Positions 27,211 through 36,959 are shown, numbered from the stretch's first letter. The stretch: DNA of 64,000 nucleotides from Desulfitobacterium_A sp034927245 (GCF_034927245.1 NZ_JAYFQK010000039.1:1-64000), one strand, 5' to 3'. Translations and numbers: made by a program. Notes: a model not told the origin generated them from the sequence alone.

Positions 27211-28392
27211 TTATCTACTACTCTCCCTTTTTCTTTCACCGGGAATAAAAAATATAATCAAGGCTAGGACTAAAGGAATAATCCCTGTGAGATACATGCC
27301 ACTATACCCGACAAATTGGGCAACCGCTCCGAGAATTATAGACCCTAACCCAATGCCGAAATCAAAGCCGGTGGAATAGGTTGCACTGGCCGCACCTCTA
27401 CGGTTGGGTGGAACTTTTTGGACTGACATAGCTTGCAGAGCCGGCATTGCCGCACCGAAGGACACCCCATAGACTATTCCGGCCAGCAGAAAAAGCATAA
27501 GGGTATTCGCCCGCGAAAGAAGAAACAGGGCGATCATCACACCTAAAAGTCCGGGTACTATGGCAATACCGAAACCTTTCCGGTCGCTTAAACGGCCAAA
27601 TAGCGGACGTGAAACCATGAGTGCCAGCGCATACACTGTAAAATACAATCCTATGTTTTCTATTCCCTGTTCCTGAGCATATAGGGCAATAAATGTCACA
27701 ACAGAACCATATGGCATCGTAAGCAAGGAAACGATAACAGCTGACTTTAAGGCTTTTCTCTCAAATAGGGCCTTTTTCCCCGAGAGTGGTTTTACGGTAG
27801 GATAACGGATTCCCAGACTTAATATCAAAGCTATAATAAAGGCAGCAGCCGAAAAAATAAAGACTCCCTTAAACCCATATTGGGATTCTTGGATCAAGTA
27901 AAGCCCTAAAGCCGGTCCAATCGCCATTGCCAGGGTTGAGGCCAAGCCGAAGTAGCCCATACCCTCCCCCAAACGCTTATAGGGAATAATATCCGACGCT
28001 ACCGTATTAGCGGTTGTACTTGTTGTCCCCCAGCAAAACCCATGAAAAAAGCGCAAAAATAAGAGAAACAACACAGTCGACGCGGCCATATACGAAAGAG
28101 AAAACAAGGAAAAAGCAAGAAAACCAATAATAAATATTCTTTTACGGCCAAAAATATCGAGTGCTCTGCCAATAAACGGACGGATGAGTATTGCCGAGAA
28201 CGAAAATATTCCGACAATAAAACCCACTTTTGATTCGCTTCCTCCTAAATAACGAGCGTAAGTGGGTAGAACCGGCATAAGGATTTGAAAACCCATAAAC
28301 ATAATAAAGTTTAAAAACAGAAGCAATATAAAATCCCTGCTTAATAAATTATGAGTTATCTCCTCTTCTTTTTCATTATATTCTTCTTCCAT
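27211..28392 (-). CDS. MFS transporter
   Basis: 393 residues with about 12 membrane segments. It carries motif A (IRPFIGRALDIFGRKRIF) and a second A-like motif midway (SRPLFGRLSDRKGFG). The N-terminus is unusually acidic (MEEEYNEKEEE). The overall pattern fits the drug-efflux / YfcJ-like MFS groups; substrate unknown. It starts 27 bp after the stop of the unknown 194-residue protein, so the two may be co-transcribed. Its own ribosome-binding site is weak, which would fit coupling. Confidence 0.85.
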   Translation of the reverse strand: MEEEYNEKEEEITHNLLSRDFILLLFLNFIMFMGFQILMPVLPTYARYLGGSESKVGFIVGIFSFSAILIRPFIGRALDIFGRKRIFIIGFLAFSLFSLSYMAASTVLFLLFLRFFHGFCWGTTSTTANTVASDIIPYKRLGEGMGYFGLASTLAMAIGPALGLYLIQESQYGFKGVFIFSAAAFIIALILSLGIRYPTVKPLSGKKALFERKALKSAVIVSLLTMPYGSVVTFIALYAQEQGIENIGLYFTVYALALMVSRPLFGRLSDRKGFGIAIVPGLLGVMIALFLLSRANTLMLFLLAGIVYGVSFGAAMPALQAMSVQKVPPNRRGAASATYSTGFDFGIGLGSIILGAVAQFVGYSGMYLTGIIPLVLALIIFFIPGERKRESSR

Positions 28393-28419
28393 TATATTCT
28401 ATTTAGCCTTTCACGATTT

Positions 28420-29004
28420 CTAAATGCTCTTTTTGCTTTCCTGAGAACTTTGCTCGAGCACATCTCCATTCAAACTCCAGCCGATCCGCCCTGATTCAAC
28501 AGAACGTTGCAGACCCCAGCTTTTTAAGTATTTAAGCCAAACTCGGAATACATTCTCAGTACGAACACAACTTCTCCAAACCAACTCTAAATGTTCAGAA
28601 TGAATGGTATAAAGCCTGCTTTCCAAAGTATGAACTAAATTTAATTGATCTTCTTCGGACATGTTACCTTGACTGGCCTGATAAAGCTTTTCATAGAGGC
28701 CCTGAAAAGTGCCGGCATTCGCTAAATAATGGAGTTTAGCCTGTTCAAGACTGTAAGGGTGAAGCAACACAGATGCGGTTTTAGGAACATATTTAGGTTT
28801 AAGCGATGGAGCTGGATTATTTTCTGAACGAGAATGATTTCTGAGTTTTGTACGATATTCCTTCTTTAGCGGCCTTTTTATACCTGCTTTATTTGAATTT
28901 ATTTTCCGGGCATTACTCTTGTTAGAACCGCGGAATCTACGTATATAGTAAAATCCTAAGATCAAGCCAAGGCCAATGATTATGCTTATCCATGAATCAT
29001 ACAT
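28420..29004 (-). CDS. unrecognised membrane-anchored protein
   Basis: 194 residues. A single hydrophobic segment at ~7-21 is followed by a very basic stretch (RRFRGSNKSNARK...KRPLKKEYRTK) and a mostly helical C-terminal domain (~80-175) beginning HPYSLEQAKLHYLANAG. The positive charges after the helix predict a cytoplasmic C-terminal domain. No family recognised and no catalytic motif seen. AAGAGGCG precedes the ATG. Probably the first gene of a pair with the MFS transporter. Confidence 0.72.
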   Translation of the reverse strand: MYDSWISIIIGLGLILGFYYIRRFRGSNKSNARKINSNKAGIKRPLKKEYRTKLRNHSRSENNPAPSLKPKYVPKTASVLLHPYSLEQAKLHYLANAGTFQGLYEKLYQASQGNMSEEDQLNLVHTLESRLYTIHSEHLELVWRSCVRTENVFRVWLKYLKSWGLQRSVESGRIGWSLNGDVLEQSSQESKKSI

Positions 29005-29221
29005 ACTCTATCGCCTCTTCCGAGAAATTAAATATTTAACGTAGACCTGTTCCTTATATTCTATTCATAAAATCGGGCATCTTTACTACCGGATTCTATT
29101 TTTCTTTCTATGTTTAAAGTATTTTACTAAAATATAATTTCATTGTGACATTCGAACTATTTTATTTCTTATATACTTTCTTCTATTCTTTCGACCTGAA
29201 CAAAGTAAATTCCTCTTTAAT

Positions 29222-30598
29222 CTAAAAATCAGAATTGCGATATTTGAGCTTAAAACGATAACCGAAATATAACAATAGAATCCAAAACGGTCCGACCAAA
29301 AGAGCAAATCGCATATCCGGAATAAATGACATTAAAACGAGCATCACAACCATAAAAAGAAGGGCAAACGATGAAAGAAATTTACTTGCCGGCATCTTAA
29401 ATGCAAGCTGTTCAACTTGTTCACTGCTCAAGGACCTTCTAAATTTTCTTTGGGTTAATAAAATACCGGTCCAGGTAATCACCATCGAAAAGGTTGTAAT
29501 TGCCGATAAAATTATAAAAGCGCGGCTCGGTAAGAAATAATTCAGAACAACCGCAATGAGAATGATTGAGGTAGAGAAAAGAATTCCATTGCGAGGTACC
29601 CCCGTTGGACTTAATCGTCCAAACGCCTTGGGAGCGCTCTGCTGATGAGCTAAATTATACAGCATGCGTCCGGTGCTGAAGAGACCGCTGTTAAACGCCG
29701 ACAAGGAAGCAGTGATAACCACAATATTGATGATGGAGGCGGCAGCTGGAATTCCAATCCGATCAAAAATCAAAACAAAAGGACTTCCTTGAGTTCCAAT
29801 TTCATTCCAGGGATAGATCGCGATCATAACCCCGATAGCACCGACGTAAAAAATAAGAACCCGCCAAAAAACGTTATTAATGGCTTTTGGAATTGTGCTT
29901 TGGGGATTTTTCGCTTCACCGGCGGTAATCCCAATCAGTTCAACCCCACCGAAAGAAAACATAACCATAACTAACGACAGCGCCCAACCGGACAATCCGT
30001 TGGGTAAAAATCCGCCATGAGTCCAATAGTTGCTTAAACCCAAAGGCTGACCCTGTCCCACACCGAGGATAATAAATAGTCCGGAGGCTATCATACCCAA
30101 AATTGCAACAATTTTAATTGCGGCAAACCAGAATTCGAACTCGCCAAACGCTTTTACGTTCGCTAAATTTACGGCTGCCATCAAAAGCAAAGCGACTAAT
30201 GCCGAAACCCAGTGTGGAATCCCCGGAAACCAATAGTTGATATAAACACCTATCGCCGTAAGATCTGCCATACCTACAACTATCCACAGAAACCAGTAGT
30301 TCCATCCCGTTAAAAAACCGGCAAAAGGACCAACATAGCGATAAGCATACGCGCTAAACGAACCGGATAACGGATTAGCAACAGCCATTTCTCCGAGCGC
30401 CCGCATGATAATGAATATAATAAATCCCCCGAATATATATGACAATGTAATTGCCGGCCCTGCCATTTGTATCGTTGAAGCCGAGCCATAAAAAAGCCCT
30501 ACGCCGATGGCTCCTCCTAAGGCAATCATTTGTATATGTCGGTCACTTAGACCGCGGTTCAATTCTTGACTTTGATTGCTGCTGCTTATTTCTTCCAT
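29222..30598 (-). CDS. amino-acid permease (APC superfamily, AAT family)
   Basis: 458 residues with 12 membrane segments. It carries the family signature near the N-terminus (RHIQMIALGGAIGVGLFYGS) and GEMAVANPLSGSFSAYAYRYVG. It resembles proline/GABA/D-alanine-type permeases of the AAT family; the exact amino acid cannot be told. A good AAGGAG lies upstream of the ATG. It stands alone, with 217 bp of unassigned A+T-rich DNA downstream and no leader such as a T-box recognised upstream. Confidence 0.9.
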   Translation of the reverse strand: MEEISSSNQSQELNRGLSDRHIQMIALGGAIGVGLFYGSASTIQMAGPAITLSYIFGGFIIFIIMRALGEMAVANPLSGSFSAYAYRYVGPFAGFLTGWNYWFLWIVVGMADLTAIGVYINYWFPGIPHWVSALVALLLMAAVNLANVKAFGEFEFWFAAIKIVAILGMIASGLFIILGVGQGQPLGLSNYWTHGGFLPNGLSGWALSLVMVMFSFGGVELIGITAGEAKNPQSTIPKAINNVFWRVLIFYVGAIGVMIAIYPWNEIGTQGSPFVLIFDRIGIPAAASIINIVVITASLSAFNSGLFSTGRMLYNLAHQQSAPKAFGRLSPTGVPRNGILFSTSIILIAVVLNYFLPSRAFIILSAITTFSMVITWTGILLTQRKFRRSLSSEQVEQLAFKMPASKFLSSFALLFMVVMLVLMSFIPDMRFALLVGPFWILLLYFGYRFKLKYRNSDF

Positions 30599-30680
30599 TT
30601 CTGCTCCTTTTTTTAATGATGTTTGCGATATGATGATAGTATTTTATTATGTTTTTTTAATATTCCAGCCCTATGATAAT

Positions 30681-33011
30681 TCAATTGACGTTTTTATCGG
30701 ATTCAAACTTGAATTTGAGTTTTGCAGAACCTTCCTCCGCCCAAATTAAATGAGCGGAAAAAGCTTTCCCCGACTTAGAGCGAAATCCCTTGATTAAATC
30801 AGTGGATCCCTTTTTTAAAAGCTTTTTCACTTGTGCCGGTGAGAGAACCTTACCGCAGATCGGGGTTTTCCACAATACAAAAGCGCACCCCTGCCGCCAA
30901 TTCAGGCAGCCATAGCCTTTTTTCCCCTCAATAATATCTCCGCCGCAGAGCGGGCAAAGCCCTAATACTTCCGGTTGGCCTTTTGCTTTGGCTGCTGTAA
31001 CCGCTTTACTTTGCTTCCCTTTTGTTTTCAGCGGAACGTGTGCTAAGGGACGTTTACCATGCAATTTTTCGTACGTTCTTAACTCGTCGAGAATTTCTAC
31101 AATCGCTTTCTCCACTTGGGTCATGTAATGCTCAAGTTTCATTTTCCCCTGCTCAACCTGCCCCAGATCATATTCCATCTGGCCTGTCATTTCTGCGCTT
31201 ACTAAAAGTTGGGCTTTAGGTAGTTCCTCTTTAATTAAGCGAATCAGATCCTTACCCTTCTCGGTCGGCTGTAGTGTACGGTGATCTTGCAGTAAATAAC
31301 CTCGCTCCAGCAAATTTTCAATAATAGCGGGGCGTGTTGCTACTGTTCCGATTCCTTTTCCCTTAAGCTGCTGCTGCAGCAATTCGTCCTCAACTTTCTT
31401 CCCGGCGTTTTCCATCGCCTTAAGTAAATCACCTTGCGTATACCGTTTCGGAGGTTTTGTCTCTTTCTCCTTAACGGCTATTTTCTTAAGAGTAACCCTT
31501 TCCCCTAAAATGAGCGCCGGCAACGCTATGTCTTCAAAGTTTGTATCCCCTGTTTCGTCACCGCCGCCTTTTTTGGATTTGCCTTTCCCGGGTTTGGGAG
31601 AATCCGTTTCATCAAAATTGTCGCCGTGGACTTTTTTCCAGCCCAAGTCGAGAAGCATCTTTCCTCGTGTTCGGAAATACTCCCCCTCAACTTTGGTATG
31701 AATTATCGTCGTTTCATAACGTGCCGGCGGGAACCAAATACTCAAAAAACGGCGCACGATTATGTCCCAGAGCTTCCATTCATCACTTGAAAGCTTTTCA
31801 GGCGCTACCCTTTCATTCGTGGGGATAATAGCATGGTGAGCAGTAATTTCATTGATAACACGTTTCCCGCTTGGTAAATCTTTATCCAAGGCTTCTTCGA
31901 CCCATGCTCGATACGGTTCGATCTGTAGAGCGCGCAAATGAGCCGGTAATTTAGGAAGGATATCTATGGGCAGAAAATTACAATCCGTACGCGGATAGGT
32001 TATGGCTTTCTTTTCATAGAGGGATTGAGCAGTCTTCAGAACGTGTTCGGCACTCATTCCAAACCGTTTTGATGCTGTAACCGTTAGAGACGTAAGATCA
32101 AATAACAGCGGATGCGGCTCCTGAACCTCTTTCGCCTCAATTGAATGAACCGTTCCTGATTTACCTTTCACCTTTGCGGCAATGGCTTCGGCTCCTTCCC
32201 GATCGAGGCCATGTTCTGCGCTGTTAGAATCCGCCTGTTTCCCCACCGAAGCATTGTCCTTAGGGGGTTCCACCCATTTCCCGGTGTAATTGCCTGCATC
32301 AGCTTTAAATTCTGCTTCAACCTCACAGTAATGGACAGGATTAAACTGTTCGATCTCCCATTCACGTTCCACAACTAAAGCAAGAGTCGGAGTCTGAACA
32401 CGTCCGATTGAAATCACATTAGGTTTTTTGCGCACGGGATCATAACTCCCAAACAAAGAGGAGAACCCCTCGGTAAGATTCATACCGAAATCCCAATCTG
32501 CATAACTTCGACCGTAACCGGCTTGTGCTAATCCCTTGACATCGGTTTCATTGCGAAGCTGGTTCATCCCCTCCCTGATCGCTTGTGCGGTCAAAGAAGA
32601 CACCCACAGCCGTTTCAAAGGCTTTTTACATTGTACCATATCCCAAACTTCTTGAAAAAGAAGCTGTCCTTCCCGATCCGCATCAGTTCCGCAGATGACT
32701 TGATCTATTTCCGGAGATTTAAGAAACTGCGTAAGAACCTTGAATTGATTTTGAGTTGATGCCTTGATATGATGTTTAAACTCCTGAACCGGCGGCAAAA
32801 CAGGAAGACGATGCAGCCCCCATCTTTTCCCCACTTTCTCTAAATTCATATATTCTTCGGGACGGCTTAATTCAAGCAAATGACCGATACACCAAGTGAT
32901 AATATATTCATCATTGTGAAGATATCCTTCTCCTCTACCCTTGACGCCGATCGTTTTCGCATATTCACGAGCTTGAGACGGTTTTTCCGCTACAATCAAA
33001 ATTTTACCCAT
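30681..33011 (-). CDS. topB: DNA topoisomerase III (type IA), copy 2
   Basis: 776 residues. Toprim starts ILIVAEKPSQAREYAKTIG and has CGTDADREGQ. The type IA signature is ISIGRVQTPTLAL and the catalytic tyrosine lies in ITYPRTDCNFL. A glycine/lysine-rich insertion (~490-510) and a C-terminal CPLCGGDIIEGKKGYGC zinc-like module are present. The ATG at 33011, after GGTGGGG, gives the conserved N-terminus; an upstream start at 33053 is less likely. It is clearly a paralogue of, not identical to, the topB at 4392, differing in length and zinc modules. Plasmid- or ICE-borne topB genes are common, but nothing nearby marks this as mobile. Confidence 0.93.
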   Translation of the reverse strand: MGKILIVAEKPSQAREYAKTIGVKGRGEGYLHNDEYIITWCIGHLLELSRPEEYMNLEKVGKRWGLHRLPVLPPVQEFKHHIKASTQNQFKVLTQFLKSPEIDQVICGTDADREGQLLFQEVWDMVQCKKPLKRLWVSSLTAQAIREGMNQLRNETDVKGLAQAGYGRSYADWDFGMNLTEGFSSLFGSYDPVRKKPNVISIGRVQTPTLALVVEREWEIEQFNPVHYCEVEAEFKADAGNYTGKWVEPPKDNASVGKQADSNSAEHGLDREGAEAIAAKVKGKSGTVHSIEAKEVQEPHPLLFDLTSLTVTASKRFGMSAEHVLKTAQSLYEKKAITYPRTDCNFLPIDILPKLPAHLRALQIEPYRAWVEEALDKDLPSGKRVINEITAHHAIIPTNERVAPEKLSSDEWKLWDIIVRRFLSIWFPPARYETTIIHTKVEGEYFRTRGKMLLDLGWKKVHGDNFDETDSPKPGKGKSKKGGGDETGDTNFEDIALPALILGERVTLKKIAVKEKETKPPKRYTQGDLLKAMENAGKKVEDELLQQQLKGKGIGTVATRPAIIENLLERGYLLQDHRTLQPTEKGKDLIRLIKEELPKAQLLVSAEMTGQMEYDLGQVEQGKMKLEHYMTQVEKAIVEILDELRTYEKLHGKRPLAHVPLKTKGKQSKAVTAAKAKGQPEVLGLCPLCGGDIIEGKKGYGCLNWRQGCAFVLWKTPICGKVLSPAQVKKLLKKGSTDLIKGFRSKSGKAFSAHLIWAEEGSAKLKFKFESDKNVN

Positions 33012-33125
33012 AGCCCCACCTATCTCCGTAATTTTTTTGTTACAATCTCCCACTAATAAATCTCACATTAACGTAAAAAATAAAGATGTTATCCAATGAA
33101 AAATTTCTTTAAGGGAGGAAAAAGC

Positions 33126-33308
33126 ATGCCTGGTCGAGTCGATAAACTTAAATCACATCTTCAAGGAATAAAATGCGTCGTTAATACCTGCCATTACTGG
33201 GGAAATGATCATTGTTACGCTGCTCAAATCGAAGTTCAAGCTCCCAATGCCTCAACAACGGAAATGACGGATTGTGCAACGTTCATTTCTAAAGGCAGCT
33301 CAACTTAA
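33126..33308 (+). CDS. DUF1540 protein
   Basis: 60 residues. The cysteine pattern IKCVVNTCHYWGNDHCYAA...TDCATF is diagnostic of DUF1540, a small domain frequent in spore-forming Firmicutes. The four conserved cysteines suggest metal binding; function unknown. ATG 33126 follows GGGAGGAAAAAG. Divergent from topB and followed by a terminator. Confidence 0.88.
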   Translation: MPGRVDKLKSHLQGIKCVVNTCHYWGNDHCYAAQIEVQAPNASTTEMTDCATFISKGSST

Positions 33309-33325
33309 TTCAAAGCGGACAAATA

Positions 33326-33358
33326 AATGGCTAGCCCAACGACCGGCTAGCCATTTTC
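33326..33358 (+). terminator. terminator of the DUF1540 gene
   Basis: Perfect 11-bp arms AATGGCTAGCC / GGCTAGCCATT with an 8-base loop and a short T-run; 17 bp after the stop codon. Confidence 0.8.
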
Positions 33359-33547
33359 CATATTGGTCTCACATTATTTCGACCTTAACGTTGAAAATCC
33401 TCCTTGAGGTTTACTCTCTTTAACGGTTTCATTCCGTAACTTGTATTTTTATTCAAAGGTCTATACTATAATAAGGACAGCTTATCAAGCCGCATTTATA
33501 ATAGTAATGAGCAATACTATTGAATTTGAATAAAGTAGGTGTTTCTT

Positions 33548-34741
33548 TTGTCTAAACTCGAGTTAATTGCGACGTCCGCCTTTGGAATCGAATCCATTGT
33601 TGCCCGCGAGTTAAAGAACCTAGGCTATAATGAGACTAAGGTTGAGAATGGGAAAGTAACCTTTGCCGCCAATGAACTGGGAATCTGCCGAACTAATCTG
33701 TGGCTCCGGTCATCGGAGCGTGTTCTTTTAAAAATGGGAGAATTTAAAGCGACAACGTTTGAAGAACTCTTCCAGCAAACCAAAGCCCTCCCCTGGGAAA
33801 AATGGCTTCCGATTGATGCCGAATTCCCCGTTGAGGGCAAGTCAATCAAGTCAAAACTTTTTAGTGTCTCTGATTGCCAAGCCATTGTCAAAAAGGCGAT
33901 TGTTGAACGTTTGAAAGATGTTTATGGTATAAGCTGGTTCGAAGAAACAGGCCCACGTTATAAAATTGAGGTCGCACTGCTCAAAGATATTGTAACATTA
34001 ACCATTGATACCTCCGGCCCGGGACTGCATAAACGCGGCTATCGAAAATTAGCCGGACAAGCTCCCTTAAAGGAAACCTTAGCGGCTGCCATGATTCAGC
34101 TAAGCTATTGGAAGGCTGACCGGGCTTTAATTGATCCATTCTGCGGTACAGGGACCATTCCTATCGAAGCTGCGCTGATAGCACAAAATCGTGCCCCTGG
34201 GCTGAAACGTGAATTCATCTCTGAAAAATGGAGCAACATTTCGGAAAAAACTTGGCAGCAAGCGCGCGAGGAAGCCTATGACCTTTATCGGCCGGATCAA
34301 GAATTACATATCTATGGTTCAGATATTGATCCAAGCGCTTTACAGCTGGCGCGTACCCATGCCGAAGACGCCGGACTAAAGGATACTGTCTATTTTCAAA
34401 AATTGACGGTGGGTGAAGTACGTTCGCGTTTCCAATATGGCCATTTAATCACTAATCCTCCCTATGGGGAACGCCTCGGCGAACTGGAGGAGATAAAACA
34501 ACTTTACCAAGACTTAGGGCATACTTTCCAAGGCCTGCCTACCTGGTCACTCCATGTAATCACTTCGCTCAAGAAACCTGAGGAATTCATCGGGAGGCCC
34601 TGGGATAAAAGTCGAAAACTCTATAATGGCCAAATCGAATGCCATTATTACCAATTTTTTGGACCAAAACCTCCCCGTAAACCCAAGCCTGAAACATTAG
34701 AAACATCTGTATCGGGAAGTAACCAAGCTCCGCATTTGTAA
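33548..34741 (+). CDS. THUMP-domain class I RNA methyltransferase (RlmL/YpsC-like)
   Basis: 397 residues. An N-terminal THUMP region (LELIATSAFGIESIVARELKNL, then RTNLWLRSSERVLLKM) is followed by a Rossmann methyltransferase domain: PFCGTGTIPIEAALIA binds SAM and ITNPPYGERLG is the N6/N2 methylation NPPY motif. Members modify 23S rRNA guanosine. I prefer TTG 33548, since TAGGTG lies six bases upstream; a GTG at 33539 overlaps that site. The C-terminal tail is proline-rich and unconserved. Confidence 0.88.
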   Translation: MSKLELIATSAFGIESIVARELKNLGYNETKVENGKVTFAANELGICRTNLWLRSSERVLLKMGEFKATTFEELFQQTKALPWEKWLPIDAEFPVEGKSIKSKLFSVSDCQAIVKKAIVERLKDVYGISWFEETGPRYKIEVALLKDIVTLTIDTSGPGLHKRGYRKLAGQAPLKETLAAAMIQLSYWKADRALIDPFCGTGTIPIEAALIAQNRAPGLKREFISEKWSNISEKTWQQAREEAYDLYRPDQELHIYGSDIDPSALQLARTHAEDAGLKDTVYFQKLTVGEVRSRFQYGHLITNPPYGERLGELEEIKQLYQDLGHTFQGLPTWSLHVITSLKKPEEFIGRPWDKSRKLYNGQIECHYYQFFGPKPPRKPKPETLETSVSGSNQAPHL

Positions 34742-34768
34742 GCAATGAGTAGAGCTGATAACAAAGAA

Positions 34769-34812
34769 ACAAAGAGAGAAGGCGAATAAACACCTTCTCT
34801 CTTTGTCTTTTA
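34769..34812. terminator. strong terminator
   Basis: 14-bp arms ACAAAGAGAGAAGG / CCTTCTCTCTTTGT followed by CTTTT; directly after the methyltransferase gene. Confidence 0.88.
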
Positions 34813-34960
34813 AACCTACCTGTAAACCCGTTCATAAACGCTTCGGCGTTTATAAACCAGCCTTCCATAACAAGCGGTTTCTCATTACGGATCGCAATTG
34901 TATTGCGAATCCTCAATGTCAGCTCGTTAAATATATTAGGCGAGAATAAAAGAAATGTCA
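34813..34960. repeat. hairpin-rich intergenic element
   Basis: Between the terminator and the aspartate kinase stop codon lie two neat hairpins: ATAAACGC-TTCG-GCGTTTAT (34834-34853, a UUCG tetraloop) and GGATCGCAAT-TGT-ATTGCGAATCC (34889-34912, one bulge). No credible gene is present. It may be a dispersed palindromic element or structured 3' UTR; only one copy is visible here. Confidence 0.35.
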
Positions 34961-34962
34961 AC

Positions 34963-36345
34963 CTACTTTAAGCACAATTCTTCATTTAACTGAATGATCG
35001 CTTGAGTATACTTATCTCGGTCAATAACAAACTGCATATTAACTTGGCGTAAGGATTGAGATACACAGTTAATATTGATTTTGTTTTTCGCAAGAATTGA
35101 AGCTGCACGGGCCAGAATATTTGGCAAAGCAATATTGGAACCGATCACGCAAACTATGGCCACTTGCTTTACCGTGACGGTCTCATACTTTTCTCTGAGT
35201 TCAATAATCAATTCATCACTTAAATCCGATTCCCAAATAACCAGAGAAATGCTGTTGGCATTCGTAGCTTTCATAATATAGCTTATATCAAACTGATTAA
35301 ACGTTTTCATAATCTCAAAGTCAAAGCCCGTCTGTCCCACCATCGAAGCATCATGGATTTCAATAATAACAACCTTATCCGAACCGGCAATAATTTCAAT
35401 TTTCGCTTCCGGACCGACATAGCCCTTGGAAATCAATGTCCCCGGATGTTTGGGCTGGAACGTGTTTTTTAAGCGTAAATTAATCCCGGCTAATTCCAAG
35501 GGTTTAGCAGCATTGGGGTGAATAGCCTCCATGCCGACATCCGCCAATTGGTCTGCCACATCATAATTCGTGTGGCCTACAGGAACAGCTTTATCTAATC
35601 CGACTACTTTCGGATCGGCGGAGGATAAATGATATTCCTTATGAATGATCGCCTCATCTGCATGCAGATAAGTTGCAATCTTTGAAAATGTTATTTCCGA
35701 GTAACCACGCGCAAATTGCCGCATGATTCCTTCACGGCCCTTGGTGTATCCCGTAGCAATTACAATTCCGGTAAAAGGATCAATATTTTTAAAAGACTGT
35801 TCAATCCGCTCGCTGATCGTGAGTTGTCTGGAATCCCGAAAACCGGTGAGGTCGACAAGTTTTGCCGGAATCCCTCGATTTTGCAGAATATTAACAGAGT
35901 TAAAAGCCGAATGGGCTTCTCCGATCGAAGACAATAACTCACGAGCCGCCGAAAAAATACTTTCGCGTTCGACATAACCGGAAGCAATAATTTCTCCCAT
36001 ACTGCTGAGATACGATTTTGTTTGCGCAATTCTCCCAATCAAAAAGGCTTTTGCAACTTCTTCATCAAGACCTAAATCAATAAATTTCTCGTTGATTTTT
36101 AATAGATATTCCAGCAATTCATCGAGCGTTTTTTCATAATCTTCACCCCTGGCAAAGCGCTGATATACGCCCGGAGCTTTAGTTTTTTTGTCCTCCAGAA
36201 GCAGATTCGTAACACCGGCATAAGCCGAGACGACAAATACCCGACCATAATGAAAATCAGGATCCCCGGGGTTTCCGATGATGTTATGCAATACATCCTG
36301 GAATTGTGTCATTGAAGTTCCGCCAATTTTTTCTACCGTTAACAA
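34963..36345 (-). CDS. aspartate kinase, ectoine-associated (Ask_Ect-like) type
   Basis: 460 residues. It begins LTVEKIGGTSM rather than the usual K-F-GGTS; the sequence VEKIGGTSM and the following VFVVSAYAGVTNLLLEDKK recall Ask_Ect, the aspartokinase found in ectoine gene clusters. The catalytic region is followed by two ACT domains (from ~310: VVIIEIHDASMVGQTGFDFEIM and VAIVCVIGSNI). It phosphorylates aspartate at the start of Lys/Thr/Met synthesis. TTG 36345 is preferred: GGAGGT lies at correct spacing, whereas the farther TTG at 36360 overlaps it. No ectABC genes are in the window and no lysine riboswitch was recognised upstream. Confidence 0.85.
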   Translation of the reverse strand: MLTVEKIGGTSMTQFQDVLHNIIGNPGDPDFHYGRVFVVSAYAGVTNLLLEDKKTKAPGVYQRFARGEDYEKTLDELLEYLLKINEKFIDLGLDEEVAKAFLIGRIAQTKSYLSSMGEIIASGYVERESIFSAARELLSSIGEAHSAFNSVNILQNRGIPAKLVDLTGFRDSRQLTISERIEQSFKNIDPFTGIVIATGYTKGREGIMRQFARGYSEITFSKIATYLHADEAIIHKEYHLSSADPKVVGLDKAVPVGHTNYDVADQLADVGMEAIHPNAAKPLELAGINLRLKNTFQPKHPGTLISKGYVGPEAKIEIIAGSDKVVIIEIHDASMVGQTGFDFEIMKTFNQFDISYIMKATNANSISLVIWESDLSDELIIELREKYETVTVKQVAIVCVIGSNIALPNILARAASILAKNKININCVSQSLRQVNMQFVIDRDKYTQAIIQLNEELCLK

Positions 36346-36596
36346 ATCCCATACCTCCAAAAGCGATTTCCTTATAAGAAAGACAAATGTCCGCTGTACG
36401 CGTAAATTTTATTATGTATAGAATAGCTCAGAATTGATTTTGTGGCAATATATATTTACATAACAGCTCCATATATATGCAAATATTTTCTTGTGTCTTA
36501 GTACAGTATTCCGTTTCTCCAGAAATTGGATGCTTGTTACAACCCAAAAACGGATTCCCAGCATCCGTATAGATAATTGTAGAAAGGGGAAAAATA

Positions 36597-36959
36597 ATGA
36601 AAACTACAAAATACCGTGCATGGGATAAAGTCCGGAAAAAGATGTTTAAGATTCTTGCCATTACATTTGATACTCAAAGTCAAGCTCCTTTTGCCCTAAG
36701 TATTCCCGGACGCTCTTGGGAACCGATCAGTAAATTTGAATTGCTTCAATGGACAGGCTTTACGGATCGGGAAGGAACTGAAATTTATGAAGGAGACCGC
36801 CTGGAAATCGAGACTTTGCACTATCTTGTATTCTGGAATGACGCTGAGGCCTGCTTTCAGCTAAAAAGCGAAACTTCTGAACAAAACGTATCGATAAAAC
36901 AGGCTGCTTCCGGAAAAGTGATCGGACATCGCTTTGAAGAAAGTTGTGAACAACTTTGA
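36597..36959 (+). CDS. YopX-family protein (phage-type), orphan
   Basis: 120 residues. The YopX pattern is clear: KYRAWDKVRKKMF at the start, then LLQWTGFTDREGTEIYEGDRLEI. Such proteins occur mainly in phages and prophages of Gram-positive bacteria and have no established function. GAAAGGGG precedes the ATG. No other phage gene is nearby, so this is probably an isolated or domesticated remnant. Confidence 0.8.
   Translation: MKTTKYRAWDKVRKKMFKILAITFDTQSQAPFALSIPGRSWEPISKFELLQWTGFTDREGTEIYEGDRLEIETLHYLVFWNDAEACFQLKSETSEQNVSIKQAASGKVIGHRFEESCEQL

Noticed and set aside
34587..34961. 124-residue minus-strand open frame
   Set aside because: It runs through the methyltransferase gene's 3' end, the terminator and the hairpin-rich element; composition and lack of a ribosome site speak against a gene.
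36346..36596. Possible riboswitch upstream of aspartate kinase or YopX
   Set aside because: A GGATGC/GCATCC pairing exists near 36527-36567, but no conserved core of a lysine, c-di-GMP or other riboswitch was recognised.
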